Part shown: piece by piece, positions 44,915 through 53,270 of the stretch
Numbering within the stretch: the stretch's first letter is position 1
How the letters are laid out: every line of letters starts with the position of its first letter
DNA from: Teredinibacter turnerae
GTDB taxonomy: Bacteria > Pseudomonadota > Gammaproteobacteria > Pseudomonadales > Cellvibrionaceae
Direction of reading: 5' to 3'
DNA: 64,000 nt
NCBI RefSeq assembly: GCF_037935975.1
Contig: NZ_CP149817.1
Span: 5,270,001 to 5,334,000 of the forward strand
Position numbers and translations under genes: made by a program
The notes under the pieces: model-generated
What the model was told of the DNA's origin: nothing
What the model saw: the letters and a program-made list of their open reading frames with translations, nothing else
Database searches by the model: none

Positions 44915-45850
44915 ATGAAAGATTACGATGCGGTTGAGCTGGCCGCCGGTGCCAGCCGTTTAGAGCTGGTACCCGAATTCGGTGGGCTTATCAATGGTTT
45001 GCAATTGACGCTTGCCGGCCGAACGGTTGAGCTGGTGGCGGGCTTGCCTGATCGCGCTGCTATGGCCAGCAACAATTATTATCGCGGTGTTGCGCTCTAC
45101 CCGTCACTGAATCGAATGGATGGTGGCGCATATGAGCACAACGGCGAGCGCTATCAGTTTGTGGTGAACGAAACCGAGCGCAACAACAATTTGCACGGCT
45201 TTTTGTACACCCTCGCTGCGGCGGCAGAAAATCTGCAAAGCGAAGGTGATAGCGGCTCCGTATCGCTGCGCTATCCGGTGGATGGCAGTTATCCGGGCTA
45301 TCCGTTTGCGGCCGACGTGGTTATGCATTACACCCTCGAAGAAAATTCTCTGGTGATGGAGTTCGAGGTGACCAACCGTCATGCTGCGCCGGTACCTGTC
45401 GGCTTGGGCTGGCACCCTTATTTCTGCATTGGTGGAACGTCTGTCAGCGATATGCTGTTGCAATTACCCGCCGTAGAGGCGGCACAAGTCAATGATCGTA
45501 TGCTGCCTACGGGTGAAATGGTCCGCTTTGATGCGTATGATGAGCCCGCAGCTATCGCAGAGCGGCAGTTTGACCACTGTTTTCGCCTTTTGGATGTAAA
45601 ATCCTCGCGTCGAGTCAGTACCCGTTTGTGGTCGCCCGCAGACAAGCTTGGTCTCGAAGTGTGGCAGGATGCCGGTGAATTGGGCTACAACTTTATTCAG
45701 GTGTGCATTCCGCCAGATCGTCAGTCAATTGCGATTGAGCCTATGACCTGCGGGATCAATGCATTTAACACCGGTGACGGGTTGCTGACCCTAACACCGG
45801 GACAAACCCTGCGCACCCGGTGTGGTGTGCGACTAATAAACCAACCTTAA
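44915..45850 (+). CDS. Aldose 1-epimerase (galactose mutarotase family)
   Basis: The 311-residue enzyme interconverts alpha and beta sugar anomers in the cytoplasm. Family features are the early substrate block (YPSLNRMDGGAYEHNGERYQ), His in NNLHGFLYTL, the GLGWHPYF motif with the second His, and a C-terminal catalytic Glu region near SIAIEPMTCGINAFN. ATG at 44915 is 13 bases after the xylB stop; a longer frame into xylB exists but has no start signal. Placed between xylB and xylA, it probably supplies the alpha-xylopyranose that xylose isomerase uses. Confidence 0.92.
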   Translation: MKDYDAVELAAGASRLELVPEFGGLINGLQLTLAGRTVELVAGLPDRAAMASNNYYRGVALYPSLNRMDGGAYEHNGERYQFVVNETERNNNLHGFLYTLAAAAENLQSEGDSGSVSLRYPVDGSYPGYPFAADVVMHYTLEENSLVMEFEVTNRHAAPVPVGLGWHPYFCIGGTSVSDMLLQLPAVEAAQVNDRMLPTGEMVRFDAYDEPAAIAERQFDHCFRLLDVKSSRRVSTRLWSPADKLGLEVWQDAGELGYNFIQVCIPPDRQSIAIEPMTCGINAFNTGDGLLTLTPGQTLRTRCGVRLINQP

Positions 45851-45888
45851 TTTCCAATAACGTTATTCGTGCGCAAAGGTAGTGTGTT

Positions 45889-47223
45889 ATGAGTGTATTA
45901 ATCGGTGATAAAGAATATTTCCCCACGGTAGGCAAGATCGCCTACGAAGGTCCGGAATCTGACAACCCGCTGGCGTTTAAATACTACGACGAAAACCGCG
46001 TAGTTGCCGGCCGCACCATGAAAGAATTCTTCAAGTTTGCCACCTGCTACTGGCATACTTTCTGTGACACCAGTGCTGACCCTTTTGGTCCTGGCACTCG
46101 TCGTCACCCTTGGTTTGAAGGCCCAGATGCCATCACCCGCGCTAAGAAAAAAGCGGATGCAGCATTTGAGTTCATCACCAAACTGGGTACCCCTTACTAC
46201 TGCTTCCACGATGTGGACGTGGTGGAAGAAGCCGGTACCACACGCGCTGAATTCAGTGATCGCGTTGCGACCATGGTTGAAGTTCTTAAAGAGAAGCAGA
46301 AAGCGTCTGGCGTGAAGCTGCTTTGGGGTACTTCCAACCTGTTCACCAACCCGCGTTTCATGAACGGTGCTTCCACCAACCCGGATTTCAACGTTGTTGC
46401 GTACGCCGGTGCCCAGCTGAAAGACGCGCTGGACGCGACTATCGCACTGGACGGTGAAAACTATGTTTTCTGGGGTGGTCGTGAAGGTTATATGAGTCTT
46501 CTCAACACCGACCAGAAGCGCGAAAAAGAGCATCTGGCCCGCTTCCTGACCATGGCTCGCGACTACGCGCGCGCTCAGGGCTTTAAAGGCACCTTCTTCA
46601 TTGAGCCCAAGCCAATGGAGCCCTCCAAGCACCAGTACGACGTCGACAGCGAAACCGTTATCGGCTTCCTGCGTGCGCATGGTCTGGACAAAGACTTCAA
46701 ATTGAACATTGAAACCAACCACGCGACTCTGGCGCAGCACTCCATGGATCACGAACTGCAGGTTGCTGCAGACGCGGGCATGCTGGGCAGCATTGACGCC
46801 AACCGCGGTGACTACCAGAACTCATGGGATACCGATCAGTTCCCAATCAATATCAACGAAACGGTTGAAATGCTTCTGGTTATCCTGCGCGCTGGTGGTT
46901 TCCAGGGTGGTGGTGTTAACTTCGACGCAAAAGCACGCCGCAACTCTACCGATTTGGAAGACCTGTTCTACGGTCACATTTCCGGTATGGACACATTTGC
47001 ACGTGCGCTGATCATTGCCGACAACCTGCTGCAAAACTCGCCTATCGAAAAAATGCGTGCTGATCGTTACGCTACCTTTGATTCTGGCAAGGGTGCAGAC
47101 TTCGAAGCTGGCAGCCTGACGCTGGAGCAACTGGCAGAAATCGGTAACGCCGCTGGCGAACCACCTGTTACCAGTGGTAAACAAGAATTGTACGAGTTGA
47201 TTATCAACCAGTACATTCGATAA
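45889..47223 (+). CDS. xylA: Xylose isomerase
   Basis: This class II xylose isomerase of 444 residues converts D-xylose to D-xylulose with two divalent metals. Catalytic and metal residues are seen in [16 protein letters not shown] (catalytic His), the [15 protein letters not shown] block, [20 protein letters not shown] and [20 protein letters not shown]. The codon use is strongly biased towards common codons, suggesting high expression. ATG at 45889 follows AAAGG. A strong terminator directly after the gene ends the xylB-epimerase-xylA unit. Confidence 0.97.
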   Translation: MSVLIGDKEYFPTVGKIAYEGPESDNPLAFKYYDENRVVAGRTMKEFFKFATCYWHTFCDTSADPFGPGTRRHPWFEGPDAITRAKKKADAAFEFITKLGTPYYCFHDVDVVEEAGTTRAEFSDRVATMVEVLKEKQKASGVKLLWGTSNLFTNPRFMNGASTNPDFNVVAYAGAQLKDALDATIALDGENYVFWGGREGYMSLLNTDQKREKEHLARFLTMARDYARAQGFKGTFFIEPKPMEPSKHQYDVDSETVIGFLRAHGLDKDFKLNIETNHATLAQHSMDHELQVAADAGMLGSIDANRGDYQNSWDTDQFPININETVEMLLVILRAGGFQGGGVNFDAKARRNSTDLEDLFYGHISGMDTFARALIIADNLLQNSPIEKMRADRYATFDSGKGADFEAGSLTLEQLAEIGNAAGEPPVTSGKQELYELIINQYIR

Positions 47224-47237
47224 GACGCGTTTGACCG

Positions 47238-47271
47238 AAAAAACAGGGCCTAAATAGGCCCTGTTTTTTTA
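47238..47271 (+). terminator. Rho-independent terminator after xylA
   Basis: CAGGGCC pairs with GGCCCTG around TAAATA; the stem is flanked by a run of A and a run of eight T, giving an extended AAAACAGGGCC/GGCCCTGTTTT stem. It is placed 15 bases after the xylA stop. Confidence 0.95.
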
Positions 47272-47405
47272 TGGACTAGTCGTAAGAAATTAATTAGAAA
47301 TTTTGCTAGGGTTTCCAAAAGTAACAATAAATTTTTCTTTCGGAAACACTTTTGATGTCACTACTCAGCGCAGATCAAATATGTGTATTTTAGCGTCGCA
47401 TTGGT

Positions 47406-47434
47406 TTGACTAGTGTTATCTAATGTTGCAATAT
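47406..47434 (+). promoter_or_regulatory. Candidate promoter of the TonB-dependent receptor gene
   Basis: TTGACT (47406-47411) and CAATAT (47429-47434) are separated by 17 bases, a good sigma-70 match in the 357-base gap after xylA. The leader to the start at 47581 would be about 140 bases. A partial inverted repeat (GTTTCC at about 47310, GGAAAC at about 47341) lies upstream and could be an operator. Nothing else is visible in this gap. Confidence 0.5.
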
Positions 47435-47580
47435 CTTTGCGATAAAATAATAAAAAAGTACAGGAAATTTCTTTCTGGAATGAGAGGTTGGAATGGCGCG
47501 TTTCATGGACTAAGACCACGCCTTCCCACAAAGAGTTCAAGCTTTAAAATCAGAAAAAATAATTTATTAGAGAGTAAGTT

Positions 47581-50500
47581 ATGGCAACTAGAATTAAAAC
47601 TATGAGTGCTAAATCGAGCATTTCTCTGGCGTCATCGCTGGTGGTGCTCCTCGGCTCTTTGGCTTCACACGCTATAGCCCAAGAGGAAGAGAACAACAGC
47701 GGTAGTCTGCTAGAGGAGCAGGTCATCGTTACGGGTACCCGGGTTAACTTGCAAAATGCCCAGGACATCAAGCGTGAAGCGGACACCGTGGTCGACGCAA
47801 TCTCTGCAGAAGACATTGGCGCATTACCCGACCGAAGTGTTCTGGAAGCCATCCAGCGTATGCCTGGTGTATCTGTTGAACGTTTCGCGGGCCCAGACGA
47901 CCCCGACCACTTCAGTGTGGAAGGTTCCGGCGCAATCATCCGTGGTATGACCCAGACCCGCTCTGAGTTCAACGGCCGTGATTCGTTTACCGCGAACTCT
48001 GGTCGTGGTTTGAACTTCCAAGACGTTTCCCCTGAGTTGATGGGTGGCGTAGATATTTATAAGAACCAAACGGCTGACATGATCGAAGGCGGTATCGGCG
48101 GCACCATCAGCCTGAAAACCCGTAAGCCGTTCGACCAGGACGGACGCAAAATGGCGTTTAACGTGGACTACTCCTATGGTGATATCGCCGAAGAGTGGAG
48201 CCCTACCTTCTCTGGTTTGTACAGTGATCGCTGGGATACCAGCCTGGGTGAATTCGGTTTGTTGGTGAGTTACGCCAACTCCGAATTGTACGGTGAGACT
48301 CACGGTATCCAGTCAGACGCTTATGTTCGCTACCGCGCATCTTCTATCCCTGGTGGTGAGCGCTTCCAAAACCCAGATGAACCCGATGAAACTGCATATG
48401 TTTGGATGCCAAACTCTGCGAACGCGCTGAAAAAGGCGGATGACCGCAAGCGTCAGGGCGCATCTGCTGTAATCCAATGGGCGGACCCTTCCGGCGCTGT
48501 TGAGGTGACAGGTGAGTACTTCCGTTCTGACTCTACTTTGTCATGGCATGAAAACGCTATTAAGTACCAGGGCTCGTACCCAGAAGATATTGACGATATA
48601 CGCTCTACCGCCAAAGAAGGCACTACCATTGAGTTTGACGACAATGGGCTGTTCCAGGGCGGCGCGCTGCAGTACGTTAACTGGATCGCTGATGGCGGCA
48701 ATAGCGATCACATCCCATCGCAAGGTGATGTAGGCGACGCTTATCCACAGTTCGGGCAGAAGTTACAATTCGACAGCCGCGTAGTTGATACCGACAATCT
48801 GGTTGAGGATTTCTCCCTCAACATTTCCTGGAACGTCACTGACAACCTGGAATTGAGTGGTGATTACCAGTATATCCAAGCCGATACTGAGCAAGATGAT
48901 CTGGTTATTCACACTGGTTCGTTTGCCGGACAAGAATACTACCTTGGTGATACTCCGACATTGAACTTGATCGACCCGTGGTTCGGTGCGCGTGATGCAG
49001 ATCCAGACGCCTACGCTCCCGGTGGTGATTACACCGCAGGTTTCAGCACCAACACAGGTACTGAGTACTCTCAGCCAGGTGATGCGGACTACTTCCAAGA
49101 TTACAACAACTACTTTTGGCGCTCGGCAATGGAGCACTACGAGCGTTCCGAGGGTAAGCTCGCTGCTGCACGCTTCGACGTAACCTACCACTTTGACAAT
49201 AGCTTTGTTACTTCGATCAAAGCGGGTGTCCGTGCTTCCGACCGTGAGCAACTTGTGCGACGCACTTCCTGGAACTGGAAGTCAGTAGGTCCTGAATGGT
49301 CTGGTTCGACGACTGCAGCGTGGGTGCTGGAAGATCGTTACGCCGATCAACTGGGTGATCTGGAGTTGGTGGATTGGTCCGACTTCCACGGTGGTGGAGT
49401 GGTTAATATTCCCGGCAACAAAACTTTGCATGCTTCAGAAGAATTCGTCCGCGCGGTTCGCGATTATAAGCGAGAGCTCATTGGATCGACAGCGGGCGAC
49501 TGGAACAGCATCGGTACTGCTGAAGACCAAGATCCCGGTCGTTACGCTAACCGGTACGGCGTTGACGATGAATACGGTATTTTCTGGCCAGGTGAAATCA
49601 GCTACACCCGTGAAGAAAACCGGGCATTCTATACGCGGTTGGATTTTGCCAGTGACGGTGATATCCGATTTAGCGGTAACGTCGGTTTCCGCTATGTTGA
49701 ATTGGATCGTCAATCAGACGGTTCTGTAGTTTATCCTGATCTGGCGCCAGCGCGTTATCCGCCAGCGGGCATCAGCTTGCCGCTCACTAACGATGTGGTG
49801 ATGGCCGAAATGCAGCGCCAGGTTGACGAGGGCGTATTCCCTGACGTTGACACTGCGCTAGCCAACAACCCTTGGGTTGATGAAGCCAACGCTTACCTGT
49901 CCTCTGAGGATCGGGCGTTTGGTAATGGTGCAGCACTGCCGACCAGCGCTAAAAACGACTTTAAGCTGTTTCTGCCTAGCTTTAACTTGAAGGCTGAGCT
50001 CACCGATGATCTGATTGGTCGTTTTGCGGTAGCTAAAGCAGCGGCATATCCGGATATTTCCGAGGTCAGCAACCGTATTAACGTTGGCTTGTTGAATTAC
50101 GGTCTGGGAGAAAACCGTTACCAGGATCTGGAAGATCTGCCGGATGGTTCAGAAGACCCCAGAAATGGCATGATCGAGAGCGTATACGTTCGCGGTTGGA
50201 CTGGTAGTGGTGGCAACCCAGGCTTGGAGCCAATGATCTCCACTCAGTACGATATTGCGTTGGAGTGGTACTTCTCTGATGTAGGTCAGTTGAGTGCGAC
50301 TATCTTCCACAAAAACCTCAGCAATTACTTTGTGAAGGGCGCGTCGTACCAAATCATTACCAACCCGGTATCTGGCGAAACCCGACCTGTTGACGTTGAA
50401 GCGACAGTCAATGGCGGCAAGGCTAAGATGGACGGTCTTGAGCTCTCGTACCAGCAGTTCTTTAGCGGCATGTTTGAAGGTTTTGGTATTCAGGCGACCT

Positions 50501-51000
50501 ATACCTACATTGACGCGAGTGGTGTTCCCAACACCGCCTATGATGCCAGTGAGCTTGAAGCATGGAATGACGACCAGAAAGATCTGGATCCATCAGGTGA
50601 AGCTGATTGGATTGGAGACAACGCGACTGACCCAGGTTTACGTGTAAGCCTTGACACCATTCCGTTGCAGGGTCAGTCAAAAGAAACTGTTAACTTTGTG
50701 GGCATGTATGAAAAAGATGCCTGGGCTATTCGATTGGCGTACAACTGGCGCTCAAAATATCTGCTAACCACACGTGACGTGATCAGTAAAGTTCCACTGT
50801 GGAACGACTCTTACGGTCAGTTGGACGGCAGTATTTCCTATGATCTGAGCGATCAGATTAAAGTGGGCGTTCAGTTAACAAATATCACCAACACCCAAAC
50901 TGAAACCATCATGATGTTGAACGATGAAGGCATGACTGCAGGTCGTTCCTGGTTCGTTGCTGACCGTCGTATGGCCTTCTTTGTTAAAGGTAATTTCTAA
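47581..51000 (+). CDS. TonB-dependent receptor, probable xylo-oligosaccharide importer
   Basis: This outer-membrane receptor has 1139 residues. The signal peptide ends near SHAIA34. The plug begins with EQVIVTGTRVNLQNAQDIKR and VVDAISAEDIGALPDRSVLE, then AIQRMPGVSVERF and MIEGGIGGTISLKTRKPFD, as in the long TonB-dependent receptors of the Xanthomonas/Caulobacter carbohydrate type. The barrel ends with RRMAFFVKGNF, a terminal Phe as expected. The large size and the location directly after xylA, with a tandem-CBM lipoprotein next, point to uptake of xylan oligomers. TonB-ExbBD is not in this window. The substrate is inferred from context. Confidence 0.93.
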   Translation: MATRIKTMSAKSSISLASSLVVLLGSLASHAIAQEEENNSGSLLEEQVIVTGTRVNLQNAQDIKREADTVVDAISAEDIGALPDRSVLEAIQRMPGVSVERFAGPDDPDHFSVEGSGAIIRGMTQTRSEFNGRDSFTANSGRGLNFQDVSPELMGGVDIYKNQTADMIEGGIGGTISLKTRKPFDQDGRKMAFNVDYSYGDIAEEWSPTFSGLYSDRWDTSLGEFGLLVSYANSELYGETHGIQSDAYVRYRASSIPGGERFQNPDEPDETAYVWMPNSANALKKADDRKRQGASAVIQWADPSGAVEVTGEYFRSDSTLSWHENAIKYQGSYPEDIDDIRSTAKEGTTIEFDDNGLFQGGALQYVNWIADGGNSDHIPSQGDVGDAYPQFGQKLQFDSRVVDTDNLVEDFSLNISWNVTDNLELSGDYQYIQADTEQDDLVIHTGSFAGQEYYLGDTPTLNLIDPWFGARDADPDAYAPGGDYTAGFSTNTGTEYSQPGDADYFQDYNNYFWRSAMEHYERSEGKLAAARFDVTYHFDNSFVTSIKAGVRASDREQLVRRTSWNWKSVGPEWSGSTTAAWVLEDRYADQLGDLELVDWSDFHGGGVVNIPGNKTLHASEEFVRAVRDYKRELIGSTAGDWNSIGTAEDQDPGRYANRYGVDDEYGIFWPGEISYTREENRAFYTRLDFASDGDIRFSGNVGFRYVELDRQSDGSVVYPDLAPARYPPAGISLPLTNDVVMAEMQRQVDEGVFPDVDTALANNPWVDEANAYLSSEDRAFGNGAALPTSAKNDFKLFLPSFNLKAELTDDLIGRFAVAKAAAYPDISEVSNRINVGLLNYGLGENRYQDLEDLPDGSEDPRNGMIESVYVRGWTGSGGNPGLEPMISTQYDIALEWYFSDVGQLSATIFHKNLSNYFVKGASYQIITNPVSGETRPVDVEATVNGGKAKMDGLELSYQQFFSGMFEGFGIQATYTYIDASGVPNTAYDASELEAWNDDQKDLDPSGEADWIGDNATDPGLRVSLDTIPLQGQSKETVNFVGMYEKDAWAIRLAYNWRSKYLLTTRDVISKVPLWNDSYGQLDGSISYDLSDQIKVGVQLTNITNTQTETIMMLNDEGMTAGRSWFVADRRMAFFVKGNF

Positions 51001-51116
51001 GCGGTGATGTAACCCGTGGCGCTTCGTGCGCCACTCAAATGCCACGTCCACAGGTTCAGAGTAAGAGCCTGTGGACGGATCAAGCCCAAAAGAATATATG
51101 AATAATGAGGTTTACC

Positions 51117-52229
51117 ATGTTAAATAAAGACCTTTCGACCAAATTGGCTAAGGGACTGCTGGTTGCAGGCTGTGTTGTTACGCTAGCAGCTTGTGGCGGT
51201 GGTTTCGGCCAGGATTATGATTCACCCTTCGAGGAGCCTACTCCTACGCCTGAGCCAACCCCTGGCCCAGAACCTACTCCAGTACCAGCGCCTGTAGATA
51301 ACAACATACTGCCTAACTCTGAGTTTGAAGATGGCTCAGGGGACGATTTTACTGGGTGGTCCAAATTAAACAGCGCTGACACCATTACTGCGGTGACCAG
51401 CGATACTTGTGCCGGTCGTGGTATGCAGGCTGTGTCTGCCGGTGGCGACCCCTGGAGCGTTCAGGTGTCGAGCCCAGAATTTGATACAACTATCGGCGCA
51501 GACTACACCGCGACCATGTGGATCAAAAGTTCTGTCGCTGATGCTACCATGCGTTTCTCGACCAGTGCTCTTAACGGAGCGCAGTACGGTGGTGACAACG
51601 TAATTGGAACAAGTTGGCAGCAAGTAGTATGGAATTTCCAACCTAACAGTGATGCGATGCAATTGGTATTGGATCTTGGTGCATCTGCAACCACCTACCT
51701 TATTGACGATGTTAAAATTGTCCCTGGTTTGGAGCCTGATCCAAGCAGCTGTCCTCATACCGACGGCGGAAGTGCTGGCCCAACCAACCTGCTGAGCAAT
51801 GGCGGGTTCGAGAGCGGTGATGGCGACGCATTCACTGATTGGACGGTGGAAAACGGGGCTTCTGGCGTGTCAGCGACAGCAGCGGAAGTACATGGTGGAA
51901 GTCGTGCTCTGCAGGCTGTTGCTGCAGGAGGTAACGAGTGGGATGTGCAGGTTACTAGCGCACGTGCCGACACTGTTGTGGGTACAACGTATGTCGCTAG
52001 TATGTGGGTAAAAGCTGCTGCCGCGGGTGGACAGGTACGCTTTTCAACCAAAACTGATATCGATGTTGCCCAATATCAGGGCCTGCAAACTGTAGGTACA
52101 GATTGGACAGAAATCAGCTTTGAATTTGCAGCTGATGACGTTAAAACCAGTATGGTTCTCGATCTTGGCGCTGTCGCTGCTACATACTACATCGATGATG
52201 TTAGCCTGACTGAAAAGCCAGCTGAGTAA
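51117..52229 (+). CDS. Surface lipoprotein with two tandem CBM4/9/22-like modules
   Basis: This lipoprotein has about 370 residues (lipobox LAAC, then GGGFGQDYDS). A Pro/Thr/Glu linker (about 40-60) leads to two homologous jelly-roll domains of about 145 residues. The first runs from ILPNSEFEDGSGDDFTGWSK to YLIDDVKIVPG; the second from LLSNGGFESGDGDAFTDWTV to YYIDDVSLTE. No catalytic domain follows. ATG at 51117 has GAGG six bases upstream. It probably sits on the outer surface and hands xylan oligomers to the adjacent receptor, as SusD/SusE-like proteins do in Bacteroidetes. That role is inference from the neighbourhood and architecture. Confidence 0.85.
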   Translation: MLNKDLSTKLAKGLLVAGCVVTLAACGGGFGQDYDSPFEEPTPTPEPTPGPEPTPVPAPVDNNILPNSEFEDGSGDDFTGWSKLNSADTITAVTSDTCAGRGMQAVSAGGDPWSVQVSSPEFDTTIGADYTATMWIKSSVADATMRFSTSALNGAQYGGDNVIGTSWQQVVWNFQPNSDAMQLVLDLGASATTYLIDDVKIVPGLEPDPSSCPHTDGGSAGPTNLLSNGGFESGDGDAFTDWTVENGASGVSATAAEVHGGSRALQAVAAGGNEWDVQVTSARADTVVGTTYVASMWVKAAAAGGQVRFSTKTDIDVAQYQGLQTVGTDWTEISFEFAADDVKTSMVLDLGAVAATYYIDDVSLTEKPAE

Positions 52230-52235
52230 CGCCTC

Positions 52236-52267
52236 TACCCCACCGTCAGTCTGACGACGGTGGGGTA
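52236..52267 (+). terminator. Long hairpin after the CBM lipoprotein gene
   Basis: TACCCCACCGTC pairs with GACGGTGGGGTA (12-base stem, eight-base loop), starting seven bases after the stop codon. The following bases are only moderately T-rich, so it may be a terminator or a 3'-end stabiliser. Confidence 0.6.
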
Positions 52268-52346
52268 TCTCTTCTATATCACTAGTTTCACCCAATTTTC
52301 CTGCTGTACTCATAACCTCGTTTTATACTCTCTCGGAGCATTTCCA

Positions 52347-53114
52347 GTGAGCACCTCACGCAGCGATACGCTACTGGCAAAAGCTGGCCTCGTCCGATCG
52401 CGCACTGAAGCCCAAAAATTAATTGCTGCAGGCAAGGTTAAAGTGCTGCTCGGTACAGTGGCAACCCTGGTTCGAAAGCCCTCTGAAAAATACCCGGACG
52501 ATTGCGAATTTCTGGTAGAAACCAGCGCCGAACAGCGTTTTGTTTCGCGCGCAGGTTTGAAACTGGAACACGCGTTTGAAGAGCACAAAATTGATGTGAG
52601 CGGGATGCTAGCGTTGGATGTCGGCCAGTCCACCGGGGGGTTTACCGATTGCCTGTTACGACGCGGTGCTGCGCATGTGGTCGGGCTCGAGGTGGGGCGA
52701 GAGCAATTGGTGCCGGCGCTTCGTGCAGACGCGCGGGTAACCTGCATCGAATCGTTTAACGCCCGCCATCTTGCATTGGCTGATCTTCCCGAGATTGCGC
52801 AGAGTGGCTTCCAAATTACGGTTATGGATGTCTCTTTTATTTCACAGCACTTAATTTTGCCGCGTTTGCCAGCTGTGTTAAAGCCCGGCGGCTGGCTGGT
52901 GAGTTTGGTGAAGCCCCAGTTTGAGGTGGGGCGTGAAGGGCTGGGCAAGAACGGGATAGTCACCGACCATGCGCTTTACCCACAGGTACAGAAAAAACTG
53001 GAAAGCCACTGCAATGAACTGGGGTTTGACGTTTGCGCCTATTTCCCAAGTCCGATTGAGGGTGGGGATGGCAATCGGGAGTTTTTGTTGGTGGCTCGAC
53101 TGCCGGAAAAATAA
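52347..53114 (+). CDS. tlyA: TlyA-family rRNA 2'-O-methyltransferase
   Basis: The product has 255 residues. An S4 RNA-binding domain (about 1-65, LLAKAGLVRSRTEAQKLIAA) is followed by an RrmJ/FtsJ-like methyltransferase domain with ALDVGQSTGGFTDCLLRRGA for S-adenosylmethionine. The later VMDVSFISQHLILPRL and LVSLVKPQFEVG hold the catalytic Asp and Lys. TlyA proteins methylate 16S and 23S rRNA riboses; members have also been called hemolysins. The start is GTG at 52347 with GGAG eight bases upstream; an earlier frame start at 52260 lies in the terminator region. Confidence 0.93.
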   Translation: MSTSRSDTLLAKAGLVRSRTEAQKLIAAGKVKVLLGTVATLVRKPSEKYPDDCEFLVETSAEQRFVSRAGLKLEHAFEEHKIDVSGMLALDVGQSTGGFTDCLLRRGAAHVVGLEVGREQLVPALRADARVTCIESFNARHLALADLPEIAQSGFQITVMDVSFISQHLILPRLPAVLKPGGWLVSLVKPQFEVGREGLGKNGIVTDHALYPQVQKKLESHCNELGFDVCAYFPSPIEGGDGNREFLLVARLPEK

Positions 53115-53270
53115 GGCGCCGTGGACGGACTGAAATTCACTGGCGCGAAAATTAGCGCATTTTTTAAGGTAAATGCTGTCTACACTGTTAAGGTGGCCGC
53201 TCGAACCGACTGATAAGACCGTTCTCCAGGCTGCATTTGCAACCAACACACAAGGAACCTGGAGACTATC

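Noticed and set aside
45898-46752. Minus-strand frame of 284 codons opposite xylA
   Set aside because: It is a product of the strong codon bias of xylA; the sense frame is unmistakable xylose isomerase.
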